In this document: piece after piece, positions 8,417 through 16,067 of the stretch | How positions within the stretch are numbered: position 1 is the stretch's first letter | How the letters are laid out: the number at the start of each line of letters is the position of its first letter | Source of the DNA: Mageeibacillus sp. UBA5770 | GTDB taxonomy: Bacteria > Bacillota_A > Clostridia > Saccharofermentanales > Saccharofermentanaceae | Direction: 5' to 3' | Assembly: GCA_002418705.1 (NCBI GenBank) | Contig: DIEQ01000092.1 | Span: forward strand, 17,182-45,735 | DNA: 28,554 nucleotides | Position numbers and translations under genes: made by a program | The notes under the pieces: model-generated | What the model saw: the letters and a program-made list of their open reading frames with translations, nothing else | What the model was told of the DNA's origin: nothing | Database searches by the model: none

Positions 8417-8445
8417 TGACAAACCCTTAATTTAAATGATAAAAT
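8416..8445 (+). promoter_or_regulatory. Promoter of the SorC-type regulator gene
   Basis: TTGACA -35 (8416-8421), 18-bp spacer, TAAAAT -10 (8440-8445), ending 45 bp before the regulator ATG. Confidence 0.6.
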
Positions 8446-8490
8446 CCTATATAAGAATAAATATATTTAACTTGGGGGTAAGGAGTCAAA

Positions 8491-9459
8491 ATGGAATCAC
8501 GTTACGACTATGAAATGATGGTTAGAGTTGCCCAAATGTATTACATTGATGGTTTTAAACAAGAGAAAATCGCAAAGCAAGTTGGCCTTTCAAGATCGTC
8601 AGTATGCATGATCCTTGCCGAAGCAAGGGAAAATGGTATTGTTGAAATAAAAGTGAAAAACCCAGAAAATAATAATGCTGAATTGTCGAATGAATTGATC
8701 AATAAGTTCAATTTATCAAAATGTTTTGTCATCCCGACTAGTATTACAGCCATCAATACATTAACCCAGGTTGTCGCAACGCAGGGAGCCTCTCTAGCGG
8801 AGCGCGAAATGAAAAGCCATTCGGTCATTGGTGTTGCTTGGGGTTCAACTATGTATGAGTTCATGCAAGCATTTACGAATCAAAAAAATTTGGCTGACAT
8901 TCAAGTGGTGCCACTTATTGGTGGTACCAATCGAATGGATTCTGAATTTCAACTGAATGAGATGGTTCGTATTTTAGCCGAGAAATTGAATGGTAAACCC
9001 GTATATATTTACGCGCCGGCTTATACAGAGTCTGAAGAAGATAAAGAATTATATATGAAAAGTGTTTCGATGCAGACAGTTCAGGACAAATGGTCCGCAT
9101 TAGATGTAGCGGTTGTCAGTGTTGGAGCAATTCCGGAGTATTATCAAAATTATGACAGCAAAGTACTTTTTGATCCGTTTGTTGTCAAAACAATTTTCGA
9201 AAAAGATCCTGAACGGGCAGTTGGTGATATTTGTGGTCGCTGGTTCAATATTATGGGAAAATTCTTAACAAACGATCACAATAAAAAACTCATTGCCATC
9301 GATGAGGATAAACTGGCTGCAGCCCCAAAAGTAATTTGTATAGCAAGTGGTACCCATAAAGTCCTATCACTAGTCGGTGCTTTACGATCAGAGACTATTG
9401 ATATCTTGATAACTGATGAAAACACAGCAAAATCAGTCTTGGAGGTTTCCAATATCTGA
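8491..9459 (+). CDS. SorC/DeoR-type sugar-binding transcriptional regulator
   Basis: DNA-binding regulator of the SorC family, 322 residues. An N-terminal helix-turn-helix (about residues 20-45: DGFKQEKIAKQVGLSRSSV) precedes a sugar-phosphate-binding domain of the isomerase-like fold. Hallmarks of that domain are GVAWGSTMYEF, PLIGGTNR, the VAVVSVGAIP segment, GDICGRWFN and the C-terminal KVLSLVGALRS. AAGGAG stands 6 nt before the ATG. The gene is divergent from the importer/catabolic operon, the usual arrangement for a local regulator. SorC proteins normally respond to a phosphorylated pathway intermediate; here that could be L-xylulose 5-phosphate or a neighbour in the pathway, which is inference. 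Whether it represses or activates cannot be decided from sequence. Confidence 0.92.
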   Translation: MESRYDYEMMVRVAQMYYIDGFKQEKIAKQVGLSRSSVCMILAEARENGIVEIKVKNPENNNAELSNELINKFNLSKCFVIPTSITAINTLTQVVATQGASLAEREMKSHSVIGVAWGSTMYEFMQAFTNQKNLADIQVVPLIGGTNRMDSEFQLNEMVRILAEKLNGKPVYIYAPAYTESEEDKELYMKSVSMQTVQDKWSALDVAVVSVGAIPEYYQNYDSKVLFDPFVVKTIFEKDPERAVGDICGRWFNIMGKFLTNDHNKKLIAIDEDKLAAAPKVICIASGTHKVLSLVGALRSETIDILITDENTAKSVLEVSNI

Positions 9460-9518
9460 TTTATATCGATGTTTGTTTGGCTATAGCTATGCTTGCCGCG
9501 CAGAAAAAACACCAGAAT

Positions 9519-11144
9519 TTATTTTGCTTTTGCACTCACAGCCCCAGTTGGATTGCCGTACATCGGGACAGAACTCACTGTCCGGTATGCTTTGACTTTA
9601 TAATAATATGTTTTGCCGGCCGTCAGTCCAGTGTTTTTGTATTCCAGACATGTCGTTGAGGCGATTTTTGTATAGGTGCCCGCAAGGACTGCGGATCTGT
9701 ATATAGAATAACCATTTGCATAAGGAACAGCTTTCCATGTCAATTTGACACAGCTTGAAGCACCGACAGCTGCAAGGCCTGTCGGAACCGCTACAGCGGG
9801 TTTCGCGCTGGCAGCTGCGCTGGGATTCCCGTATATCTTTTGAGTGCCAACCAGATTATATGGTTTGACTTTATAAAAATATGTTGTTCCGCATGACAGC
9901 CCGGTGTCCGTATAACTTTTAGAAGTAGTTGTATTAACAAACGAATATGTTCCGGATGACGAAGTTGACCGGTAGATGGCAAACCCTGCTGAAGTACCGG
10001 ACGAAGTCCACTGCAGACCTATGCTGTTATATGACAGCGGTTTGGCAGAAAGGGCTGATACAACGGTTACTTCACAAATTGTTACCGTGATATTCTTTAT
10101 GGCGTTGCCTGTCAGGAGACCTGCATAATAGTCCTTAGTCCCGGCGGGTACAAAGGCAGTCAGTTTTTTACCTGTGGTCGAACTCAATTTAAAAGCATAG
10201 TCATCGATGGAATCAACTTTACCCCGAAAAACGACGTAACTCAGGTTTCCGCAGTTTGCAAACGCACCATATCCTATCGTTTTGACTTTTTCAGGAATCG
10301 ACAGAGATGACAAACTGGAACAGTTGTTGAAAGTATAAGATGCTATGGAGGTCAGGTTGTTCGACAGAGTGACCGTCTTCAGGCTTTGACTGCCTTTGAA
10401 AGCACTTGATCCGACAGATGTTATCGCATTAGAAATAGTTACACTGGTCAGCGAAGGTTCATTTTGAAATGCATCCTGGGATATAGATGTAACACTGCTG
10501 CCGCCATATGAACCGGGAACACTTACACTTCCGCCAAAACCGGCTGCCGGGTAAAACCCGATTACGGAACAGGCACTCCCTGTCATTTCATACTGTATTC
10601 CCGACGGTGCATCATATGATATTTCCGGATCTTCCCCAAATAGCTGGACCCAATAACAGCCCCCGCCGCTGTAATAACACGAAACTCCAATAGAGGTAAA
10701 TCGGGAGCTTAGAATATTGTCTCTGTGACCGGCGGAATTCATCCACCCTTCCATGACACTGTCTGCCGTCGGATAGCCGGCTGCGATGTTTTCACCGAGA
10801 AGGGTGTAAAATGAGTTGGTAATTGCTGTGAAACAGGATGTTCCATTCGGACGTGTATGGGAAAAAGAGGTTTCCAATTCTACCGACCGTATTGATGTCG
10901 CTGCAGTAAGCGCCGGATCCACAGTAAGAGGAGGAAGACCTGCTTTGCTTCTTTCTAAATTAACAAGATCTACAACCTGAGATGACATAATTGCAGCATC
11001 TTCTGTTGTTGCAAGCGCTGTCTCTGAATATAGAATTTCTGTAGCTGCTGCTGACACGCCTTCTTTAACTAAAACGGGAACGCTGCATGCTATACTGATT
11101 GCGAGTACCGTCATGACTGTTTTTTTGAACGAAAAAATTTTCAT
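9519..11144 (-). CDS. Secreted CAP (SCP/PR1) domain protein with BspA-type leucine-rich repeats and two fibronectin III domains
   Basis: Predicted exported protein of 541 residues. A signal peptide (KIFSFKK, then a hydrophobic core, SAAA near 31-34) leads into a CAP domain at about 57-170. The CAP cavity residues appear as H96 (FSHTRPNG), E118 (LGENIAAG), E132 and H140 (EGWMNSAGHRDNIL). Residues about 205-320 hold around five LRR_5 repeats of the 'TSVGSSAFKGSQSLKTV' type. Two fibronectin III domains follow (about 362-449 and 451-540); they end in similar sequences (YFYKVKPY versus YYYKVKAY, both then YGNP), which suggests duplication. The frame extends upstream to ATG 11204, but those 20 residues are not signal-like; ATG 11144 has GGGGGAG just before it, rather close. 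No sortase motif was seen. Function is unknown; bacterial CAP proteins are varied and a surface or adhesive role is only a guess. Confidence 0.88.
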   Translation of the reverse strand: MKIFSFKKTVMTVLAISIACSVPVLVKEGVSAAATEILYSETALATTEDAAIMSSQVVDLVNLERSKAGLPPLTVDPALTAATSIRSVELETSFSHTRPNGTSCFTAITNSFYTLLGENIAAGYPTADSVMEGWMNSAGHRDNILSSRFTSIGVSCYYSGGGCYWVQLFGEDPEISYDAPSGIQYEMTGSACSVIGFYPAAGFGGSVSVPGSYGGSSVTSISQDAFQNEPSLTSVTISNAITSVGSSAFKGSQSLKTVTLSNNLTSIASYTFNNCSSLSSLSIPEKVKTIGYGAFANCGNLSYVVFRGKVDSIDDYAFKLSSTTGKKLTAFVPAGTKDYYAGLLTGNAIKNITVTICEVTVVSALSAKPLSYNSIGLQWTSSGTSAGFAIYRSTSSSGTYSFVNTTTSKSYTDTGLSCGTTYFYKVKPYNLVGTQKIYGNPSAAASAKPAVAVPTGLAAVGASSCVKLTWKAVPYANGYSIYRSAVLAGTYTKIASTTCLEYKNTGLTAGKTYYYKVKAYRTVSSVPMYGNPTGAVSAKAK

Positions 11145-11299
11145 GGCTCCCCCAGGCAGAGATAAATAATGCGCGGCTTTTCTAAACATGGTTAACACTA
11201 TCACAGATTTCCAAGTGCAATCAAGTGATCATAAAGTAAAAAAACCGAAAGAATGCAGTTATCATGTAAAAGTATTTTTGCTGTAATCCTTCTGTCATT

Positions 11300-11329
11300 T
11301 TAATAAATTATTGTGCGTATTTATGTCAA
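11300..11329 (-). promoter_or_regulatory. Candidate promoter of the CAP-protein gene
   Basis: Minus-strand TTGACA -35 (11324-11329), 18-bp spacer, TATTAA -10 (11300-11305). It would give a leader of about 150 nt before ATG 11144. Confidence 0.4.
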
Positions 11330-11463
11330 ACTTTGTTCATATTAACTAAATTATATACTGATAGAGTACATGATTTAATTAAGTGATACTTATCTTTTGT
11401 ATTTTCATTTTTCAATAATAGACCTTAATTTTTAATCACAATGAGAATCTGATAAAATACATA

Positions 11464-11469
11464 TATAAT
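11464..11469 (+). promoter_or_regulatory. Candidate -10 box for the phosphodiester glycosidase gene
   Basis: Perfect TATAAT 50 bp before the start codon. No good -35 box lies 16-18 bp upstream, and AT-rich surroundings make chance matches likely. Confidence 0.3.
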
Positions 11470-11519
11470 AGTTCTAAATCGCTTTATCCCAAAAATCATA
11501 TGTCAGCAGGAAGGCAATT

Positions 11520-12503
11520 ATGAGCCTCTCAATAAAAAGAAATGCAAAAAGACTGGTTTTAAATGAAGATGCAGTTACAGGAAAAAGACAAAATGTCCGT
11601 ATATCGCGCATTCTGCTAATTTCTCTGCTTCTCCTTTTCTTCGCCGTGCTTTTTTTGCTGTATGGGCCATACAGCGGATTTCGAACCTTTTGGATAACAA
11701 CGGCTATGCATACAAGCGATCATAAATATCTTGCCTCCCTTATCTACCCGCAAAAAACAATTAAGCAGGTTTTGCAGGCAAATTCAGTTGAAATTCTCGA
11801 TGACAAAACAAACACTGACTTTCTTGATGTGCAGTATAATGATTCCATTGAACTCCTCGATGTCAGCGGCGCCATGTGTAAAGGCCATCTTCTGATCATT
11901 CATGATCCTTCACGTGTATCTCTTGTCACGTCATCAGGCGAAAATGGATTTCTCCTTGAAGAACTTTGCCAGCCGATTGATGCTGTCGCAGGAATTAGTG
12001 CGAGTGCATATATTACAAACAACAGGAGAGGCATCCCTCTCGGGCTTGTTATATCCGAAGGCAGTATGATTAGCCCGGGCGTCTCAGGAATACACAGCAT
12101 TATCGGAATCGACAGGAGTGACAGGCTCATTCTTGGTATGTATACCGACAGGGATACGGATGACTTAAATCTGAGGGATGCTGTTGAATACGGGCCTTTT
12201 CTTATCATAAACGGAGAAATGGCTGATATCTCGGGTAACGGCGGCGGTATTGCGCCTCGTGCTGCAATAGGACAAACGGCAGACGGAGCAATCCTTTTTC
12301 TGGTTTTAGACGGCCGTGAGCTTGAGTCTCTGGGAGCCACAATGACGGATGTACAGTCGATCCTTGCTGAAAATGGAGCGATTAATGCCGCCTGCCTTGA
12401 CGGAGGTGCGACAGTCTCCCTTTATTATCAGGACACAATTATCAATTCAATAACCGGAGGAACTTATAACCGGCGTCTTCCGAACGCCTTTGTCGTGAAG
12501 TAA
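11520..12503 (+). CDS. Membrane-anchored NAGPA-type phosphodiester glycosidase family protein
   Basis: Predicted extracellular enzyme tethered by one N-terminal membrane segment (about 29-48) after a basic 28-residue cytoplasmic tail; 327 residues. The C-terminal two-thirds match the NAGPA/phosphodiester glycosidase family, named after the mammalian uncovering enzyme that removes GlcNAc from a phosphodiester. Hallmarks: EYGPFLIINGE, APRAAIGQTADG, LVLDGRE, a helix of the form TDVQSILAENGAINA, CLDGGATVSLYY and the closing RRLPNAFVV. Bacterial members are often called exopolysaccharide biosynthesis proteins; a cell-wall or surface polysaccharide substrate is plausible but unproven. GGAAGG lies 5 nt before the ATG. 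It sits 146 bp before the aminotransferase gene, which has its own promoter, so the two need not be functionally linked. Confidence 0.85.
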   Translation: MSLSIKRNAKRLVLNEDAVTGKRQNVRISRILLISLLLLFFAVLFLLYGPYSGFRTFWITTAMHTSDHKYLASLIYPQKTIKQVLQANSVEILDDKTNTDFLDVQYNDSIELLDVSGAMCKGHLLIIHDPSRVSLVTSSGENGFLLEELCQPIDAVAGISASAYITNNRRGIPLGLVISEGSMISPGVSGIHSIIGIDRSDRLILGMYTDRDTDDLNLRDAVEYGPFLIINGEMADISGNGGGIAPRAAIGQTADGAILFLVLDGRELESLGATMTDVQSILAENGAINAACLDGGATVSLYYQDTIINSITGGTYNRRLPNAFVVK

Positions 12504-12582
12504 CCTAACCCATTGTGATTTTAATGAGATGATCAATAATAAATTACTGTGTATTTTACCAGGATAATGATCCCGGATACGA

Positions 12583-12611
12583 TTTATAGCATATGAGCTC
12601 TGTGCTATAAT
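12583..12611 (+). promoter_or_regulatory. Extended -10 promoter of the aminotransferase gene
   Basis: TGC-TATAAT extended -10 (TATAAT at 12606-12611) with a weak TTTATA -35 17 bp upstream (12583-12588), 38 bp before the start codon. Confidence 0.6.
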
Positions 12612-12649
12612 ATTGATTTAATTAACTTCTTTCGAAAAGGAGCATTCTT

Positions 12650-13822
12650 ATGATTTCAAATCGAATAGCTGACAAACTGGCCAAGGGATCTATGATCCGC
12701 AAAATGTTCGAGGAAGGCACCCGCCTGAAGGCAATTTACGGTGTTGATAAAGTATTTGATTTTTCGATCGGTAATCCTGACCTGGAGCCTCCCAAAGAGG
12801 TTGTTGATGCGATTTCTTATTATGCAAATGTGGATATTCCCGGCAAACATTCTTATATGAGCAACAGCGGTTATCTCTCTACCCGCACTGTTGTTGCAGA
12901 CAAACTGACACGGACAAGCGGCGTAAAAGTAGAAGCCGATGCCATATGTATGACGGTTGGCGCAGCGGGCGCAATGAACGCGGTTTTGAGGTCCGTCCTC
13001 GATCCGGGTGATGAAGTCATTATTCTGGCTCCGTTTTTTATGGAATATATGTCATATATTGATAATCATCTTGGTGTCCCTGTCATTGTTCCGACAATCC
13101 CGGATACATTTATGCCGGCTATTGATAAGATTCAGGCAGCTATAACATCCCGGACCAAGGCTGTAATTATCAATTCGCCAAATAACCCAAGCGGAGTTGT
13201 ATACCCTGCCGAGGTTCTTGATCAGATTAATGCCTGCCTTCTTGCCCAGGATCATTTGATTCATATAATTTCAGATGAGCCGTATTTTGAACTGGTGTAT
13301 GATGGCATTACAGCACCGGCCACACTTGATCATTTTGACAACCTGATCATCTGCTATTCCTGGAGCAAGTCTCTTTCCCTGCCCGGCGAACGGATCGGAT
13401 ATTCGGCGGTCAGCCCAAAGCATGCAGATTATGCGCAGCTTTGTCCTGCTATCGTCTTCTGCAACCGCATTCTTGGCAGCGTCAATGCTCCTGCCTTCTT
13501 TCAAAAAGTCATCGAACAGACCATTGATGCAAAAGCTGATATCGGAAATTATGAATATAGAAGGAATCTTTTGTATGATATTGTCACGCGTGCCGGTTTT
13601 ACATGTAAAAAACCGGCAGGCGCCCTTTATCTTTTCGTAAAGGCGCCTGCCGAGGATTTGGAATTTGCAGCGAAGTGTGCGAAATACAATCTGCTGATTG
13701 TTCCCGGCTCCGCGTTTTTCTGTCCCGGCTATTTCAGATTAGCCTTCTGTGTATCGGAAAATACAATTCGCGGGTCAGAGTCGGCATTTATAGATGTTGC
13801 GAGGGAATACAAGCTTATTTGA
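12650..13822 (+). CDS. Class I/II pyridoxal-phosphate-dependent aminotransferase
   Basis: PLP enzyme of fold type I, 390 residues, of the aspartate/aromatic aminotransferase family. Visible motifs: SIGNPDLEPP near the N-terminus, the substrate/PLP motif NSPNNPSG (175-182), D209 in SDEPY for the pyridine nitrogen, and the Schiff-base Lys K240 in SWSKSLSLPGERIG. The Arg that binds the substrate carboxylate is probably in YFRLAF near the C-terminus. AAGGAG stands 7 nt before the ATG. It converges on thiN, with 13 bp between the stop codons and no clear terminator between them. Substrate is not identifiable; neighbours give no pathway clue. Confidence 0.93.
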   Translation: MISNRIADKLAKGSMIRKMFEEGTRLKAIYGVDKVFDFSIGNPDLEPPKEVVDAISYYANVDIPGKHSYMSNSGYLSTRTVVADKLTRTSGVKVEADAICMTVGAAGAMNAVLRSVLDPGDEVIILAPFFMEYMSYIDNHLGVPVIVPTIPDTFMPAIDKIQAAITSRTKAVIINSPNNPSGVVYPAEVLDQINACLLAQDHLIHIISDEPYFELVYDGITAPATLDHFDNLIICYSWSKSLSLPGERIGYSAVSPKHADYAQLCPAIVFCNRILGSVNAPAFFQKVIEQTIDAKADIGNYEYRRNLLYDIVTRAGFTCKKPAGALYLFVKAPAEDLEFAAKCAKYNLLIVPGSAFFCPGYFRLAFCVSENTIRGSESAFIDVAREYKLI

Positions 13823-13835
13823 TTTCATAAAGCCG

Positions 13836-14504
13836 CTATACGGCGGGAGTAACCATAACCAGCAGAACACCGCCGGAATAATCGATTCCGATTGCCGCGG
13901 TGTTTCTTTTGGGCCTGTTACTAACGGAAAAGGAACTGCCCGGGACAAGAGTCCTGTTTTTCAGCGGGTAATGAAGCCCGACCGTACTTACACCCGTTAC
14001 TTCAGAAAAAATGGGAAGCAATGACACGGCAAGTGCTTCTCTCTTCCGGCTTGTGTTCCAGCGCTTAAAGTCGAGTCTGAATCTCGCAGGACCGAAAAGC
14101 GGATAAACCCATGAAACACCGTCCGTCATTGACAGATTATAGCCTTCACTTACCAGCTGTCCCGCCAAGAGCAAATTCGAAAGCACATGATCCGGCCGTC
14201 CCGACAGAGAACACACCAGAAGGATAGGATGATCCTTCGGAACTTCACGCAGGCAAAGCTCTGTGTCTGTCATATCCTTCTCAATGGGAAACATCTCGAG
14301 CGGTACATGAAGGCTTCGAATCCACTGGAGCGTATCCGCGTCAATGGAGTCAAGGTCACCGATAAGCTTTTCGGGAATAACTCCCATTTCTTTTGCATGA
14401 AAGGCACCGCTGTCAGCGCAGACGATCCTGTCGTCATGTAATAACTCTTTTTTGATCGCATCATAATGCAGGTTGGGGCCACCGGTAATAATTACCCAGC
14501 GCAT
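13836..14504 (-). CDS. thiN: Thiamine diphosphokinase
   Basis: Transfers pyrophosphate from ATP to thiamine to make thiamine diphosphate in the cytoplasm. The 222 residues show the family motifs in order: ADSG with D31, GDLDS with D50 and D52, KDMTDTE (76-82) and GRPDH (102-106). The C-terminal thiamine-binding half is less conserved, as usual. It is the last gene of the housekeeping block and starts inside rpe: 13 bp overlap, with GGAGG 9 nt before the ATG. In Bacillus subtilis rpe-thiN is followed by spoVM and rpmB; here a convergent aminotransferase gene follows instead. Confidence 0.92.
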   Translation of the reverse strand: MRWVIITGGPNLHYDAIKKELLHDDRIVCADSGAFHAKEMGVIPEKLIGDLDSIDADTLQWIRSLHVPLEMFPIEKDMTDTELCLREVPKDHPILLVCSLSGRPDHVLSNLLLAGQLVSEGYNLSMTDGVSWVYPLFGPARFRLDFKRWNTSRKREALAVSLLPIFSEVTGVSTVGLHYPLKNRTLVPGSSFSVSNRPKRNTAAIGIDYSGGVLLVMVTPAV

Positions 14505-15157
14505 TCCTTCATCCTCCTGATTGCCTCAGCAGGATCTTTATCTCCAAACACAGCATTTCCCGCAACAAGCATCGTTGCGCCGGCAGCACACACAGGAGGT
14601 GCTGTCAGGTCGGCAATGCCGCCGTCAACGGACAGAACAGCATCTGATCCGATAGCATCCAGTTCATTTCTGACCGAGCGGATACGGTCAAGCGCCCCCG
14701 GCATAAAGCTCTGTCCGCCGAATCCCGGGTATACAGACATGATTAGGACAAGCTCGAGATCAGGAAGATAAGGAAAAATGGACCGGACATCTGTATCGGG
14801 GTGAACAGAAATTCCTGCTTTTTTACCGAGCGCATGAATCTTCCTGATAACATCAGCCGGATCATCAACGGTCTCAATGTGAAAAGTAATGATGTCAGCT
14901 CCGGCTTTGGCAAAAGCTTCAAGATATGCAAGAGGGTTGGTAATCATTAGATGAACATCAAAAATCATATTAGTCCTGGATCTGATTGAACTGATTATAG
15001 GCATTCCGAAGGAAATATTCGGAACGTAATGACCGTCCATTACGTCAATATGAAGCATATCCGCATCATTCTCAATCTTTTTGATGTCATCAAGAAGATA
15101 TCCGAAATCTGCTGACAAAATTGATGGTGCAATCTTAACTACGTCCGTCTTTTCCAT
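14492..15157 (-). CDS. rpe: Ribulose-phosphate 3-epimerase
   Basis: Interconverts D-ribulose 5-phosphate and D-xylulose 5-phosphate in the pentose phosphate pathway. It is a TIM barrel of 221 residues. Active-site residues: S12 in PSILSADF, metal ligands H36 and D38 (LHIDVMDG), H69 (DVHLM) and D178 (SVDGG). The phosphate-binding loop MSVYPGFGGQ is intact. AGGAG lies 7 nt before the ATG. The gene begins 1 bp after the rsgA stop and overlaps thiN by 13 bp. It does not duplicate the sugar-operon epimerase, which acts on L-sugars in a different family. Confidence 0.97.
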   Translation of the reverse strand: MEKTDVVKIAPSILSADFGYLLDDIKKIENDADMLHIDVMDGHYVPNISFGMPIISSIRSRTNMIFDVHLMITNPLAYLEAFAKAGADIITFHIETVDDPADVIRKIHALGKKAGISVHPDTDVRSIFPYLPDLELVLIMSVYPGFGGQSFMPGALDRIRSVRNELDAIGSDAVLSVDGGIADLTAPPVCAAGATMLVAGNAVFGDKDPAEAIRRMKECAG

Positions 15158-15158
15158 G

Positions 15159-16067
15159 TTATTTCTCCTGTCGTTTTGTATTATATGATTTCATCTTCAT
15201 AAGGATTGCAACAAATTCCCTGTACCGGAGAAGACGGTCCGGATCCATTCGGGCATCTTCAATCGCACAGCCCATCTCACCGATATGCCTGCAGTCCTGA
15301 AAACGGCATTTGCCGGCAATTCTTCTGAGTTCCGGATATCCATATTGGACATCATCCGCTTCTAGTCCGATTTCGGTCAGCTCAAGTGATGAAAACCCGG
15401 GTGTGTCGATCAGGTATCCATTGCCAACTGGAAATAGCTCGACATGGCGTGTCGTATGTTTGCCCCTGCGAAGGCGTTCGCTGATTTTGCCGACCTCCAT
15501 GCTGGTAAACCCGGTAAGGATATTACATAGGGTTGACTTCCCTACTCCGGACTGCCCTGCGAATCCGACCGTGTTCCCGGAAAACAGGGACTTCATGAAA
15601 TCCAGGTCAAATGGTACATCAAGCGAAGAGAAAAACACTTCAAATCCCGCTTCAGAATATATCACGCGGATTCTTTCGACCTCGATGGAATCAAGGTCAG
15701 TCTTAGTAAGCCAGATGATCGGCCTGATAGCCTGTTTTTCACAAAGGATAAGAAGCTTATCCAGGAGTTTAAAATCGGGCAGCGGCTGCCTCGGTGAAAT
15801 GGTCAGTATCAGCACATCTACATTTGCAACAGACGGCCGGATCAGGATATTCTTCCTCGGAAGAATGCGGCAAATCACAAAAGGTACGGCCGGGTCCCCG
15901 GAAGGTTCAATCTCTACATGGTCCCCGACAGTCGGTGTGATCCCGTCTTTACGGAAAATCCCGCGCAGTGTGGACATCACCGTCTCGTCCGCCGAAAGAT
16001 GCACGGCATAGGATCCGCCGACACCTTTGACAATTGTTCCTGTCTGCACCAGTCCGGACTCGGTCAT
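15159..16067 (-). CDS. rsgA: Ribosome small-subunit-dependent GTPase A
   Basis: Circularly permuted GTPase that acts late in 30S subunit assembly. The 302 residues carry an N-terminal OB-fold (about 1-70), then the motifs in permuted order G4 TKTD (121-124), G1 GQSGVGKST (171-179) and G3 DTPG (221-224). A C-terminal zinc finger has C254, C259, H261 and C267. The start ATG overlaps the prkC stop as ATGA; AGGAG sits 10 nt upstream. In Bacillus the orthologue CpgA is encoded next to, and phosphorylated by, PrkC; the same adjacency is seen here. Confidence 0.96.
   Translation of the reverse strand: MTESGLVQTGTIVKGVGGSYAVHLSADETVMSTLRGIFRKDGITPTVGDHVEIEPSGDPAVPFVICRILPRKNILIRPSVANVDVLILTISPRQPLPDFKLLDKLLILCEKQAIRPIIWLTKTDLDSIEVERIRVIYSEAGFEVFFSSLDVPFDLDFMKSLFSGNTVGFAGQSGVGKSTLCNILTGFTSMEVGKISERLRRGKHTTRHVELFPVGNGYLIDTPGFSSLELTEIGLEADDVQYGYPELRRIAGKCRFQDCRHIGEMGCAIEDARMDPDRLLRYREFVAILMKMKSYNTKRQEK

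Larger units (their letters stand above)
11205..11519. other. AT-rich divergent intergenic region, no gene
   Basis: These 315 bp separate the CAP-protein gene from the phosphodiester glycosidase gene. No supported ORF, tRNA or recognisable riboswitch was found. It holds candidate promoter elements for both flanking genes: a TTGACA/TATTAA pair on the minus strand and a TATAAT on the plus strand. Confidence 0.5.

Noticed and set aside
11145..11300. Riboswitch in the leader of the CAP-protein gene
   Set aside because: No conserved c-di-GMP, c-di-AMP or other riboswitch core could be recognised in the leader; a covariance-model search would be needed to settle it.
13823..13845. GCCG...CGGC inverted repeat between the convergent aminotransferase and thiN genes as a shared terminator
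   Set aside because: The stem is only 4 bp, overlaps the thiN coding end, and has no T-run on either strand.
13823..13900. spoVM or rpmB after thiN, as in Bacillus
   Set aside because: A convergent aminotransferase gene ends 13 bp away, and no small ORF of that type is present.
15310..16011. Plus-strand 233-codon open frame opposite rsgA
   Set aside because: It is antisense to a gene with complete GTPase and zinc motifs, and its Ser/Arg-rich product has no recognisable domain.
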